From Sipunculus nudus (lineage: Eukaryota; Annelida; Sipuncula; Golfingiida; Sipunculidae): a stretch of DNA of 64,000 bases. The notes beneath the pieces are model-generated. The model was not told the origin of the DNA, made no database searches, and saw nothing but the letters and a program-made list of their open reading frames with translations. The stretch lies in assembly GCA_026874595.1 (NCBI GenBank), contig CM049309.1:56039926-56103925 (forward strand). The letters are read 5' to 3'. Positions 1-12,104 of the stretch are shown piece by piece. Both the position numbers and the translations under genes were made by a program. Position 1 is the first letter of the stretch. Every line of letters starts with the position of its first letter.

Positions 1-512
1 TACAGAGATGTTGTAACCCCATCAGTCCCCCACCCCACCCCGCAACCACGAAGTCCTAACACCTGTGGACTGGGGTTAACAGTTATATTGCAACTATTAA
101 CATTTATAAAATAAAGTATATATATATATTTAATAATTTATTTCAAAAGAAATAGATCTTATTGAACAAATGAATAAACTGCTGAACTGTCAACAATTTA
201 TCAAAAAGCCAACCAATGATCATGGTAACAATATCTATCTCATATTCACCAACTGCTCACATTCTTCAGTTTCAACATTAGGAAACATGTGGTCAGGTCA
301 CCAAATATCATTTGCAACAATTTCTTACTCATCAATACAAACCAGTTATATCAACTAGCCATGGTCTATATTAAGTCTTCCTCTCAGACTCATCTTGATT
401 TCTCAGACCTTTTGATTTTATTTTAGATTAGTCCATAAATTTCCAATGTGTTCTCAAAAGGGCTGCACCGCAGCTCAATATAGCCAATGTCTAGGAAATA
501 TATACATGTAGT
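1..512. other. AT-rich intergenic DNA
   Basis: No gene seen. A TA microsatellite lies at 116-130. Confidence 0.6.
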
Positions 513-1683
513 TAAACAAGAGACCCAGGGGTCTTGTGTTCACTCTGTGAATTACTGTGCATAATGGCAGTTGATTAAAAAACGAAAAAAAGTGAATGGG
601 AAAATACCATTCATTCCTTTCCAAATGGACACTGTTCTATTGCACAAGGTATGTTGTGCCACCTGTCTGGTGTACAAGAAAACTTTTCAAGATGGATGGA
701 CATGCCAAATTTCCGATCAATTCCTTCAACCACTTCTGAGATATGAGCATACACCAATTGAAAAAGTATCGATGGCACCATGGAAAAACTATTGCAGATG
801 GCACCACCAGTCTTGAGTACAAAATGGAGGAGTCCAAGATCTATGGATATGCACAATTTCAGCTCAATACATTGAACCACTCCTGAGATAAGGGCTGTTA
901 TCTAAAAGACACCCAGATTTGTACTGCACAGAAAGGATTGCAGGTGGCCCCATCCGTCTTTGTTACGCACAGCTACATAGGTGAGGGAACAAGTATGCCA
1001 GGTTTCGGAAAGGATCAGTCCAAGGGTCTAACGGGAGACTCTGTTTTGCAGGATTATAATAAATAAATACTTAATGACATATTTTGGAAAAAGCAGAAAA
1101 GACCATTACAGCATGCTGAAAAGCTCAATACAGGTGGCGCCACCTGCAGGTCAAAATCATTTAGCAGTCACAAGATCAATATTCCTATGAAAGTTGATAC
1201 TGAAAGCTGCAGCAATATCAAAGATGTTTGTAACAGACAATACATGTACGTAAACACATCAAGTTCTGTAGAGACACCAACTGGAAAATAATTTGACTGA
1301 ATCTATACTCATTTAATTCCACTTTCTTTAAGCAAATATTTACTTTGATATGAAAACCAAAATATTAATACTATGACATAATGTTGGAAAAAACAGAAAA
1401 GACCATTAAAGCCTGCAGGTGGCGCCACCTGCAGGTCAAAATCATTTAGGGGTCTGATGAACAATATTCCAGTGTTATTTGAAACTGAAGGCTGCAACAA
1501 ATCCAAAGATATTTGGTAACAGACAATAAATACATCATGTATATCATCATTTTTGCATATTCATCCCATGATCAGTAATTCTGCAAGTTTCATGAAGGCA
1601 GCTGCAGTGGCTGTTGAGATATTTGGTAACAGACGCTGGACAGTGGACGCTGCACCCTGGCATTAGTTCACAGAGTGAACTAA
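513..1683. mobile_element. Older non-autonomous repeat with hairpin ends and GGTGGCGCCACC palindromes
   Basis: Opens with AACAAGAGACCCAGGGGTC and TTCACTCTGTGAATTA, and closes with AGTTCACAGAGTGAACT, the inverse of the latter motif. Internally there are two direct copies of a unit containing GAAAAGACCATTA and CAGGTGGCGCCACCTGCAGG (1,131 and 1,416), plus degenerate earlier units. A related start fragment (AGAGACCCATGGGTCATGAT) lies at about 39,698. Confidence 0.6.
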
Positions 1684-1776
1684 AAATGTGTGAAGTATAG
1701 GCTGATATTTGTTTTGATTTTAAAAGTTAGTTTTAAGTTATTAAGATACTCAATCTGGATAGATTGATCAAGGATT

Positions 1777-2036
1777 AGCTTGTTGCCTCCACCAGGAGGG
1801 CATGTGTTCATCCCAATGTGTGTGTGTGTTTGTTCACAACATGACTCACGCAATCATGAACATAATTTCATGGCATTTCAGTTAAAGGGCATACGATGAA
1901 TAAATTTTTGGTTTTGATCTGGATTGAGGAACATCATCAAGGAATATTCACAAATATTAAAGAATGAATAAGGCAATGCAAACATGGTTTTGGAGCATCC
2001 CACAAGTCAGATCCCCCACATGGTGGAGGCTTGCTT
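1777..2036. mobile_element. MITE-like element with CCTCCACCA inverted ends
   Basis: The left end GCTTGTTGCCTCCACCA and right end TGGTGGAGGCTTGC form imperfect inverted repeats around about 260 bp of non-coding sequence. No target-site duplication was established. Confidence 0.5.
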
Positions 2037-2560
2037 TCCTTAGAATGCAGATTTCTAGTTCCTGATAATGCTGGATTCAAAAATGATACACATGTACAAA
2101 CTTTATAATAAAATATTTAATAAAAATGATGTCTGACAGGTTCATCTGGTTGATAATAAAGTTAGAACAAGTAAACAAATGTAAACCAAACCATCATGTA
2201 GATGGTCTATTTAATGAACATGTCTTTGTTTAAAATATCTTACAAATTGATGGTCCAAAATAACACAAGCTTTTATATTGTAATTTGTATCTCCATGAAT
2301 GTGAATGAAAAAAAATTGTGATAAATATCAGAACATACCAGGCATGTGTTTTCTGCGTAAACGTGATAGATAGCAGCACCTACAGGTTACACTTCTGCAG
2401 TATATTTGACAGGGTGAATTGCATCCCAGTTCAAATAATGTCAGACTAAAATGACAGAAATAATTATATATTTCTTTCAGTATAGCTGGTGAAAAAAGTC
2501 TTGCTGTATCTACATTGTGAGAACCCAAGATATATTTTATATGAACACTGATTAGGGTTG
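2037..2560. other. DSCC1 3' flank / probable 3' UTR
   Basis: AT-rich sequence after the DSCC1 stop. Minus-strand ATTAAA variants occur near 2,208 and 2,115, but no convincing single polyadenylation site is visible. Confidence 0.4.
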
Positions 2561-2669
2561 TCATTTGAGGGGTTTCTTGCTGCTGTACATTTTGATTCCG
2601 TTCTGAGTTGACGACCGTGCGTACTTGGTCAGTAATACCGATACTGTCTGCTTCTCTGTGGTAAGGTCT
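2561..2669 (-). CDS. DSCC1: DSCC1 exon 11 (terminal, TGA stop)
   Basis: Acceptor TTACAG. Encodes DLTTEKQTVSVLLTKYARSS, then TQNGIKMYSSKKPLK and TGA. This aligns to the vertebrate C-terminus, so the gene is complete at its 3' end. Confidence 0.95.
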
Positions 2670-5600
2670 CTGTAATACAACAAAGATGGTCATGAAAGAT
2701 GGATTATTCAGACGATTGATCAGAAGTTAAGAAAGAACTGACACTGTAATCATTGTTTATGGAAAAGTGATTAATGAAACCAAGAAATCTTTACATTAAC
2801 TTCTGCCTTCTGTCATGCCACGCAAATTCAATATAAAATTAACTTAAGCATAAGGCATAAAACATAATAAATTGAAATTACAGTCTGGAGAAGAACTGGA
2901 GTAAATAGAGAAGCTAAATGCTGTGAAAAAGCAAGATGGGCGGGGAATATAAAATGCTCAAGTACAAAAATGTAACATAAATATGAGATTAACAGTTAAC
3001 TTACTTGATATAAGGAGTTATCTCTGCCAAAGGCCATTTCTCTTTAGTTTTGAAGAGGTAGTTAAACCTGTGAAAAAAAGATAAATATTAGCAAATTTTA
3101 ATTTTAAATGGAAACCAGAAAAAGTGAGTAAATTTTACATAAAACAAATATTTTATCAAATATTTAAACATTTCCCACTGGTGCAAATAAATATATGTAT
3201 ATAATTACTATATACACATTGTTTATACAACAAACTCAAAAAGTCCTGGTCAATTTTTATAACACTTATTCTTTACACATTAAAGTATGCCATTAACACT
3301 GTCTGTTGAATGATATTTTCCACATGCTGGGCTTCTATGAAGTTGAGGTGATAAAAATGTTAGGCCGAGTAACACTGATCATAAAAGGAATATGGGGATT
3401 TAAATCAGCAGGCTCAACCATATCCATCCAATGCTTGTTAACTGTTGGACTAAAGCCAATTCTTGAAGCAATTAGTTATTAACAGGCAGTTGCAACACCT
3501 CTGTTTAACAGGTGGTAAAACAGGATTAAATGTAAATCAGCAGACTAACTGACCACAGCTGTAGTCAGAAAAGTATTGGGAAATATTCCAGAAACATCAC
3601 TAAGTTAAGTAGACCTTATTTTATTTTATTACATGCAGAGAATAATCAGTAACACAGCAATGTCAATTAGGCAAAAGATGTGATAATAAGTAATCAGTAA
3701 TGATGTACCTGTCATTGACATCCTCTGGTAGGTTACTGAGAGGGAAGTACTCAATGACCTGAGGATGACTGTCTCTGTGGATTAAGGCCAAGCCCTGCAG
3801 GAAGAAAGTACTAATAAGTCAGGTGACAATGACAGACAAATCTACACCGTATTCACTACCCTGCATGCATGTATGTGAGTACAAAGTCTTGCTTGTATGT
3901 GTTCACCATGAGACATCTACTTAAAGCCATAAAGCATGCAATAATTTACAAAAGGTCACAGTCTCTTATGTAAAAGATGGAAATGTCCCATTAAATCATC
4001 CCTTCACTTCTTTTGGTTAGGCATTTGAACTCGAGTGGCTACTATTGTTCCATAAAGAAACAAGATTAAGTACATAATTTACAGTGGTACATAATTTATT
4101 TTTATGTGAAGTTTCATTAACTGCATATAACATCACAGGATATTATGTCTTTACAGTATTATCTCATGCTTACTTTATGTTAAATTCCAGTTTGTCTTCT
4201 ATGGGGGGAGGAATTTCCTCAGTTTCCTAACAGATAACCCTTATAAGACATGACAAACCAACTAAATATTGTATCAAGATTTATTATTTAACATTATAAG
4301 ATATGTCATTGTTTAGAGTGGACAGAATTTACCTCTAACTGGCAAAGATGCGTTTTCATTCCCTCTGGAACAGACAGCTGCCACACATTCTCAAAGGACT
4401 CCAGGTTAAACTGTAAACATCAACACAGAAGCACAACCTGTCAACGCTGGTTCACTTACCATAGATTCAGCTTTATTTATTTTACATGTTCCTAAGCTGG
4501 CCACATGTTTGTCTTTATTTGTCTCTTACAAGTTATCACATGACATATGTTTCTCATCCAATAAAAGCATTACTTTATTATTTTTTTTAATTTCCTCATG
4601 AAAATGCCCTTAAATATGAGCTCTCTGTTGTTCAAAATATGAACAGACCTCTTCTTATGAGAAAGAAAATATGTGTAAATTATATATCATGTTCACAATG
4701 AACAGACAAGATAAATAAAAAAAACATCTGGTAAAAGACAATACTGAAAATTGTAAATAACAGAGTGGCTTGTCAAACAACATGACCATGTACAGAACCT
4801 TATCCACCCTATAAATAAACAAAAATATAATTTATATAAATATGGCGATGTTCCAGCTGAACATGTGCTTTCAAACTGGATATATTTCATTAAGCAGACT
4901 CACTGTCACAGTGAAAAGAAACTGATTACCTTTTGGAATGGCCTGAGAACCATTTCAGCAAAAAATCTGCATATTTTATCTTCATTTAGCCTGCATGTGT
5001 CTTCTGCTGCCCCATCTGAAACCAAAAGTGTCTCTTCGAAGTTCTGTATTTTAGTGTGTTATCAATATACCATCAATCTTCAATCATACAAAGTGTCCCA
5101 AATGTTCATTTAAAAGTCATAAAATAACATCTGTTATCTACTGTGTTAATTGTGACAATGTCTTCAAAGTTTTACCATACAAAATTGCAAGAATGATAGA
5201 TTACATAATATGTCATCAATGTTCTTTAATTAAAATCTTAAGTAAAAAATATTCTTTTAATAAAAACGCACTGGTGTTCTGCAATATAATGTGCAATCAT
5301 GTGCTCTGTTAAATACTATGTTATTTTGATATATAATGTAATTTCCAAGTTTTCAAACAACTGAGTTGCACACATTTTTTGTGAAATAAATATATAAACA
5401 AACACATAAAAAAAGTCACCAAAATATGCATGGAACCATTATTTGTTTATGAAAAGAGCATTTTGAATATAGTAAAATCACTGTTTACAAGTTAAAAGAT
5501 CATTAAGAAGATGCCAATCCACACTCAACCCAAAATGTCCTATAATTACTAAAGCACATACATTCCGTCAGTAAATTGTTAATCATAGCCTACCTGTGTT

Positions 5601-8600
5601 TTGTTTAGAATCTGAGTAAGAATACAGGATGTGCTGTACAATTTCTCTGAAAGAGTCAGAAGTCAAAAGATAAATGGACATAAGCATTGTACAAGGACCA
5701 CAGGAACAACTAGAACAGTTCACATGCAGATGTCATGTGTGAAAATTAAAAGTAAAACTAACTAGAATACAGATAGTCGACAAGCAACTACGTGTATCCA
5801 CCAAAATCAGAGTAGAACAGGTGACTTGAGGCATTGATTGAGTGGCAAGGGGAAATAGAGTTACATGTGTTATATATAAGAATGGATTTCTGCCACCTAA
5901 ACATGATTGTAGGTGGTGCCACTTGTTATTTGAACGAGAAACTATCCAAGATGTTTGGAAAATTGCAAAATTTCAGGTGGAAAAGTCAAACCACTGCAGA
6001 GATATGAGTGATTTTATCCCACAGCAGACAAACAGATGGATGCTGTGCAAAATTGGCTGCAGGTAGCGCCACCATTTTTGTGTATGTTATAAAGCTATTC
6101 AAGGGCTACATTTGTGTAAAATTTTGTTCCTGATTGGTCGAACAGTTCCAGAGATATAAGCATTAATGTCTACAGCGTGAACGTGAATGTAGGTGGGGCC
6201 ACCTGTCATAAAATCAAGAAAGCTATGCGGGATGTATATGCATGCCGAATTTCAGGTAATTTGGTCAAACCACTGCAGAGATATGAGTGATTTTATCCCA
6301 CAGCAGACAAACAGATGGACGCTGTGCAAAAATGGCTGCAGGTGGCGCCACCATTTTTGTGAACGTTATAAAGCTATCCAAGGGCTACATTTGTGTAAAT
6401 TTTTTTCCTGATTGGTCAAATGGTTCTCGAGATATTAGCTTTGATGTCTGCAGGCTGAATGTGAATGTAGGTGGCGCCACCTGTCATAAAATCAAGAAAG
6501 CTATCTAGGATGTATATGCATGCAGAATTTCAGGTGAATTAGTCAAACCACTGCAGAGATATGAGTGATTTTAACCCAAGGCAGATGAACTGATGGACAC
6601 TGTGCAAACATGGTAATAGGTGGCGCCACCATTTTTTGTGTATGTTATTAAGCTATCCAATGGCTACATTTGTACAAAAATTTTTTCCTGATCGGTCAAA
6701 CGGTTCCTGAGATGTGGGTTTATGTGTGGAAACAGACGCACAAATGGACGCTGGGCAGAGAGGAAAGGTCAGAGGTCAGGCACCAATTCACATGTGACCC
6801 AATAATTGGTGTAAGTTTCGGAAAAATCCATCCAGTAGTCTCAGATGAGTTCTCCGGAAATGAGTGCGGGGGCAGCGGCGGAACCAGGTCAAAACATAGT
6901 ATCCGCAAAACTTCGTTTTGGCAGATACAATTACATAGTGTCAATGTTCAGTCTGTAAATGGGATCCTAAGTATATCTGAAATAAAATCGTAGATAATAG
7001 CAACACCAATTTGGACTTTACAAGAATACAGATCCTATCTGACTATTCAACTCTGCCCGCAATGGTACACAGGTCTCAGTGAGGTAGAGCACTTAATGTT
7101 ACTGACAATCCTGTAAAATTACATGATCAAATAGTCCTTCTAAATAATTCCTAGAGCTGTTAATGAAACATCTGAACAAATCCCAGTAAGATACAATGAT
7201 TTTCAAGGGTGGGATAAACATTTACTTCAATCTGAATTCATAAAACCTGTATGATCCTATAGGTGTTTTCATATTTATATTTTTTCATTATTAAGTTCAT
7301 TTGTATACTGGTACATAACTTTTATATTATGACATCCAAACTGATATCAAACACGGTCACTGAACTTAAATGTCACAGTTGCATAGTGCAATGCTGAAAA
7401 TGATAAGTAGATGAGAAGGACTGAAAGTTGCCCCTGTGGCTAATTTAATCAGTGCTGACCTTGGATATAAATCTTGTAATACTTCACAGCTTTCAGAGAC
7501 CGGTACACAGTCAAAGCTCCAGGACTGTTCATCAATCAGTGATAAAATCTGACTGATCACTTTACTGATGAAATCAAAGTCCAAAAGTCGTACAAAGCCT
7601 GGAATGAAATATAAAAAAAAAACAATAAATAGTAATAAATAAAAACTTATTCTATTTAAATTTATATAAAATTAAAGTTGCCTTTACCAGATTATTTTAA
7701 ACAGCCACAGTGAAACATATATTTCACTACTAATAATTCCATTCAACTCTACACACTTGCAGGATGTCCCTTTCTTATTTCTGAACCACTTCAACTTTCC
7801 TGCCAGGGCTATCTGTATATTATATATACTATATAGCATCTAGCGTTCATCTAGAACCTGTAATGATGATGCTCCCATCCTCTTTTATTAAACATTAGAA
7901 TTAAGTCAAATAATGTTTTTATGTAGGAATAATAAAATAAGAATTCTACTTGCTATCTTTCCTCTACATTTTTTAAGCGTAATGTATTTTATCACAAAAT
8001 TTAGGGAGCAAAATTAGAGAAGGGGAGAGGCAATAGATTTGTAAATAATTTATATTTTCCCAGTGAAAGACAAGAAGAGTTATAAATGTACAAATTCTTG
8101 CACCCCTTTAAGTTCAGCTATCGCTTGTTTTTTTCCTGCTATGAGTGATGGTGACTCACCCTGGAGATGTACTGCCTGTAGTGTTTGTATCCCCAGCTGT
8201 AGCTCGGCTTCACTAGCCTGAATGTGTTCCAGGAGTTCATTGAATGTATACTGTCAGAAAAAGTGTATCCCATCAGCTACATATTAAGTGCATCATGCAG
8301 TAACACAAATATTCATTTGGAAATAATAATTTGCTTTTTATAGGGGTAGACCATATATGTTTGCTGAACATCAACTTGCATTCTTCCAGGACAGGTAAAA
8401 TATAATTAAGTGAAATGAACTATAAAGTCTGTAAATTCATATCTTTACATGCACAACATTAAATATGAGTGCAAATGAAACTAGAATACAGGTAGTCGAC
8501 AAGCAACTACGTGTATCCGCCAAAATCAGAGAAGGACGGGTGAAGTGAGGCATGGATTGAGTGGCAGGGGGTTATAGAGTTTCATGTGTTACATATTAGA

Positions 8601-11362
8601 ATGGATCTCTGCCACAACAGATGACTGTAGGTGGCGCCACCTGTTATTTGAACAAGAAACTATCCAAGTTGTATACACATGCAAAATTTCATGTGGAAAA
8701 GTCAAACCACTGCAGAGATATGAGTGATTTTATCCCACATCAGACAAACAGATGGACGTTGTGCAAAAAGGGCTGCAGGTGGCGCCACCATTTTTGTGTA
8801 TGTTATCCAAGGGCTACATTTGTGTAAAATTTTTTTCCTGATTGGTCAAACAGTTCCAGAGATATAAGCATTAATGTCTACAGCGTGAACGTGAATGTAG
8901 GTGGCGCCACCTGTCATAGAATCGAGAAAGCTATTTAGGATGTATATGCATGCCAAATTACAGGTAATTTGGTCAAACCACTGCAGAGATATGTGTGATT
9001 TTAACCTAAGGCAGACTAACAGATGGACACCGTGCAAAAATGGCTGCAGGTGGCGCCACCATTTTTGTGTATGATATAAAGCTATCCAAGGGCTACATTT
9101 GTGTAAAATTTTTTTCCTGATTGGTCAAACGGTTCCTGAGATATGAGCTTGGATGTTTGCAGCGTTAACATGAATGTAGGTGGCGCCACCTGTCATAAAA
9201 TCAAGAAAGCTATCTAGGATGTATACGCATGCCAAATTTTAGGTGAATTAGTCAAACCACTGCAGAGATATGAGTGATTTTAACCCAAGGCAGATGAACA
9301 GATGGACACTGTGCAAACATGGTTGCAGGTGGCACCACCTTTTTTTGTGTATGTTATAAAGCTATCCCAGGGCTACATTTGTGTAAAAAAATTTTTCCTG
9401 ATCGGTCAAACGGTTCCTGAGATATGTGGGTTTATGTGTGGAAACAGACGCACAAACGGACGCTGGGCAGAGGGAAAGGTCAGAGGTCAAGGTCACTTGG
9501 TTAGGCACCAGTTCACATGTGACCCGATAATTTGTGTAAGTTTCGAAAAATCTGTCCAGTAGTCTCAGAGGAGTTCGGCAGTGGCGGAACCCGGTCAAAA
9601 ACATAGTATCCGCCAATGATATAAATATTATAATAATGAAATGTAATGAGCATGTATCTGAAGTAAATGCATTTGTGATTAAATTGTTGTAAAGTGCAAA
9701 TGAAATATGAAATCATGAAATGTTTACAGCAGTTATCCAATTTGTGCTTCAATTGTTTTAAAGATAATAATATTACCTCATAAAATTTTACATCTACTCA
9801 ATACCATGCATCTACTTATAATAGTGACTAATCCAGAATATATTGTTGCCACTACCATTGTCTACCACATCAGTGTACGATTGAACCCTGTACCTTTTTA
9901 CCCTGGTGGTTTTCATCCTGCTCACACTCTGGTCCACTGTACACATTTTCTTCCAGTAGTTCTTTGAGACGTTTTAATCGTGGTCTGACTGATCTCAGTT
10001 CATAGTACTCATACTTTACACCACAGACCTGAAAATAATGAAACCCCAACTTAAAATCAAGAATTGTGTTCATTGTGTTCATAATTACATGTGCCTAGAC
10101 AAAAAATAGATCAAATACAGGTATCATGAATCATAAATATTATGAATTCCATCAATTCATACCCTACCCTACAAAAATGACACCTGTTGATCTGACCATT
10201 CCTGGGTTTTGTCTATAATAATAAACACTGAATTTCTTTTCACCAGCTTTTTTAACAAATGGCTTGTTTTTATTGTCAGTAATTTACCTGCTGTTCCTTT
10301 AGAGTGAGCTCCTCCTCCTTGACTTCATCAGGCATCTGTAGACCTGGCAGGACAAGCATGGAGTTAGACGTCTCAGCAGCACGCAGTTCAAATGTTCGTC
10401 CCTTAGTACACAACACAGCACTGTCAGCCTTGTCTCCTCGAATCACCAGTCTTAAAGTGAAACAATATAAGCAGGAACTCAAAAAGCTGTCACTATTTAC
10501 ACATAATGGTTTATTAGATATGTAACTGCTGCCGATAGAGAATGTAGGCTGTATATCTTTTACAGCAAAGTCTACTGCATTCTGTTCAATATTTTGTCCA
10601 TTTTCATCAAACAATGTAACCTGTATGACTCTATAATCATGCATGATAAGCTAACCTGGCCTTCATTCTATGTAATGGGGATGGTTAAAAGTCTATATTT
10701 ATGTAATGGGGAGTTAGGACTTGTTGACACAGTGCCACCAGCAACAGTAGCAGACTGTGAACCATAATGGCCTCAAACAGACAATGACAATTACAAAAGA
10801 GTTCACAAATGGGGACAGGTTGAAATGACAGAAAAACAAGTATGTATGTTAAGGATTTGTGAAAGGACAATAATGATCACCATCTTAGAAGAGAATTTTT
10901 AATGACATATGATTTTATATCTGGTTGGATAATCTTCAAATTGATATCTCATTTCCTATTTTACATATTCTTCTTTGAGCTAGATGTCAATTAAATATTC
11001 ACTATGGGGACAGGACAGGCAACTCAAAAGTAAATAAAACTGCAGAAGGAAACAAATCATCTTAACAATTATTGTAACAAAAAATTAATATAGGTTCAGT
11101 TAATAAATAACATTCAATTACAAATAAACGTTTCTATTACATTACCCCTGATTACATTAAACCTAAGACCTGCTGAGTGGGCGTACCTGTCTCCCTTCTG
11201 AAGCAGACCCAGTGTATCTCTATCAAGCTCGAGCAGACTGAAGGCATGGTTGTCCAGCACACTGGAGAAGCTGAGACACTGGACCACTGGACGTAGTTCC
11301 TTCTGGTCAAGTTTGGCATACTCTCTGATAGTCTCAACCTCCTGAAGGGTCCTGCTCATCAT
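2561..11362 (-). CDS. DSCC1: DSCC1: sister chromatid cohesion protein DCC1 (complete, 11 exons)
   Basis: Joining 11 exons with GT-AG introns and compatible phases gives 1,179 coding bases, or 392 residues; vertebrate DCC1 is about the same length. Recognisable blocks in order are VVQCLSF near residue 26, LVIRGDKADSAVLC near 60, YYELRSVRPRLKRLKELLEE, ELLEHIQASEAEL, NEDKICRFFAEMVL, VWQLSVPEGM, GLALIHRDSHP, NLPEDVNDRF, KEKWPLAEITPYIK and, at the C-terminus, KQTVSVLLTKYARSS. DCC1 joins CTF8 and CTF18 in an alternative RFC clamp loader that acts on PCNA at replication forks and supports sister-chromatid cohesion; this role is family knowledge. The start is the first of two adjacent ATGs, with an in-frame TAA six codons upstream. 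No lesion was seen. Introns carry two Helentron-like insertions (5,761-6,934 and 8,481-9,616). Confidence 0.95.
3005..3067 (-). CDS. DSCC1: DSCC1 exon 10
   Basis: Acceptor CACAG, donor GTAAGT. Encodes RFNYLFKTKEKWPLAEITPY, matching RFNSLFSLREKWTEEDIAPY. Confidence 0.94.
3709..3794 (-). CDS. DSCC1: DSCC1 exon 9
   Basis: Acceptor CCTGCAG, donor GTACAT. Encodes GLALIHRDSHPQVIEYFPLS and NLPEDVND, part of the C-terminal winged-helix region that is known in the family to contact CTF18 and DNA. Confidence 0.94.
4333..4410 (-). CDS. DSCC1: DSCC1 exon 8
   Basis: Acceptor TTTACAG, donor GTAAAT; 26 codons in phase 0. Encodes FNLESFENVWQLSVPEGMK, matching FNLAEFQEVWQQSVPEGM. Confidence 0.95.
4930..5015 (-). 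CDS. DSCC1: DSCC1 exon 7
   Basis: Acceptor GTTTCAG, donor GTAATC. Encodes DGAAEDTCRLNEDKICRFFA and ends RPFQK. The block DKICR is conserved across the family. Confidence 0.93.
5594..5646 (-). CDS. DSCC1: DSCC1 exon 6 (53 bp)
   Basis: A short exon with acceptor TTTCAG and donor GTAGGC, encoding EIVQHILYSYSDSKQNT. It is supported by phase on both sides and by the family segment EEMIEHCLKCYGK. Confidence 0.88.
5761..6934 (+). mobile_element. Helentron/pearl-like element, copy 1 (DSCC1 intron 5)
   Basis: Starts ACTAGAATACAGATAGTCGA and ends at the hairpin CCGCAAAACTTCGTTTTGGC plus AGATACAATTAC. Its core modules contain palindromes at 6,341, 6,470 and 6,619. It is inserted between DSCC1 exons 5 and 6 without affecting splice sites. 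Confidence 0.8.
7460..7598 (-). CDS. DSCC1: DSCC1 exon 5
   Basis: Acceptor ATTCCAG, donor GTCAGC. Encodes GFVRLLDFDFISKVISQILS and SWSFDCVPVSESCEVLQDLY, matching the ILEFDYEM...SWSFGKVPL region of vertebrate DCC1. Confidence 0.92.
8160..8250 (-). CDS. DSCC1: DSCC1 exon 4
   Basis: Acceptor CTGACAG, donor GTGAGT. Encodes YTFNELLEHIQASEAELQLG and following; it matches the family block DLLDQIQASEEE. The last base joins GC of exon 5 to form Gly. Confidence 0.92.
8481..9616 (+). mobile_element. Helentron/pearl-like element, copy 2 (DSCC1 intron 3), 3' hairpin lost
   Basis: Same start (CTAGAATACAGGTAGTCGAC) and core modules as copies 1, 3 and 4. It ends at CATAGTATCCGCC followed by unrelated AT-rich DNA, so the second arm of the 3' hairpin is missing. 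Confidence 0.8.
9894..10028 (-). CDS. DSCC1: DSCC1 exon 3
   Basis: Acceptor TTTTCAG, donor GTACAG, phase 0 at both ends. Encodes VCGVKYEYYELRSVRPRLK and ends ENHQGKK. Confidence 0.92.
10288..10450 (-). CDS. DSCC1: DSCC1 exon 2
   Basis: Acceptor TTTAAG, donor GTAAAT. Encodes LVIRGDKADSAVLCTKGRTF onward to LTLKEQQ, the best-conserved N-terminal block of DCC1. Confidence 0.95.
11187..11362 (-). CDS. DSCC1: DSCC1 exon 1 (coding)
   Basis: Begins MMSRTLQEVETI, ends LGLLQKGD plus two bases, then the donor GTACGC. ATG at 11,362 or 11,359 are both possible; the second aligns best with the vertebrate MKRTRDEV start. An in-frame TAA lies just upstream. Confidence 0.92.
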
Positions 11363-11534
11363 CACAATAACGCCTGATTATATACTTATCTTTAACAGCC
11401 ATATATTACAGTAAGCTGTAAATTTGACTTCACACTTGTAACACTGTATTTTTATCCACAAACTTTCGAGGTTTTTCATTTTGTGTTGGAAAAGCCTTTT
11501 GTTTTCAAGGATTAGTGGCAGGGTTGAGGCCAGG

Positions 11535-11660
11535 TACATGCAACAGTACCTAGGTACAGGTACTTGCGAAATGGTCAGGTACAGGTCAAGCTACAACATT
11601 TTTGTAGAGTACCGAGGTACAGGTACTTTAGAAAGTACCTAGGTATAGGTACATTTTAAA
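11535..11660. repeat. GGTAC-rich short repeat tract
   Basis: AGGTACAGGTAC, ACCTAGGTACAGGTAC and AAGTACCTAGGTATAGGTAC recur with partial palindromy. Non-coding. Confidence 0.6.
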
Positions 11661-12104
11661 GACAACTGAACTAATGATAATTGCATAAATTTCTTCTAGA
11701 TACAGGTATTTCTACAAAAAATGTCGCATTTCATGTCCCAAAACTTTATTTGTTACTAAGAAATTAGTAAATGCTAAAAATAACAGGAATAACCATTCAA
11801 ATTGTTGCTAAAGATATAACCATTATTATGAGATAAAAATAATTTAAATTGGGGCAGAAATACATACAGAAAAAAAGCTACAAATGTTACAATACCCTTA
11901 AATTTCCGTTGTCCCTTTCTCTCGGATCTTAAATTCAAAACAGCATTTTTCTGTAACCATTGTTCAATTTAAATATAGATTTTGTTTTCCACGTTGTCAC
12001 AGCGGTGAATGTTTATTAAGATATTTTTGCTTGATTTTCCTGACCGTTTTGTTTTTAATACCAAAATTTGGATATAAAAAGTATGTTCCCCAAAATATAC
12101 TCAG

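Noticed and set aside
571-880. Overlapping ORFs of 81 and 89 codons on both strands
   Set aside because: They lie in a diverged repeat related to the Helentron-like family; no protein similarity is recognised.
6193-6993. Plus-strand ORFs of 72-107 codons in DSCC1 intron 5
   Set aside because: Translations of Helentron-like core modules; the same peptides recur in the other copies.
10304-10525. Plus-strand 73-codon ORF
   Set aside because: Antisense of DSCC1 exon 2.
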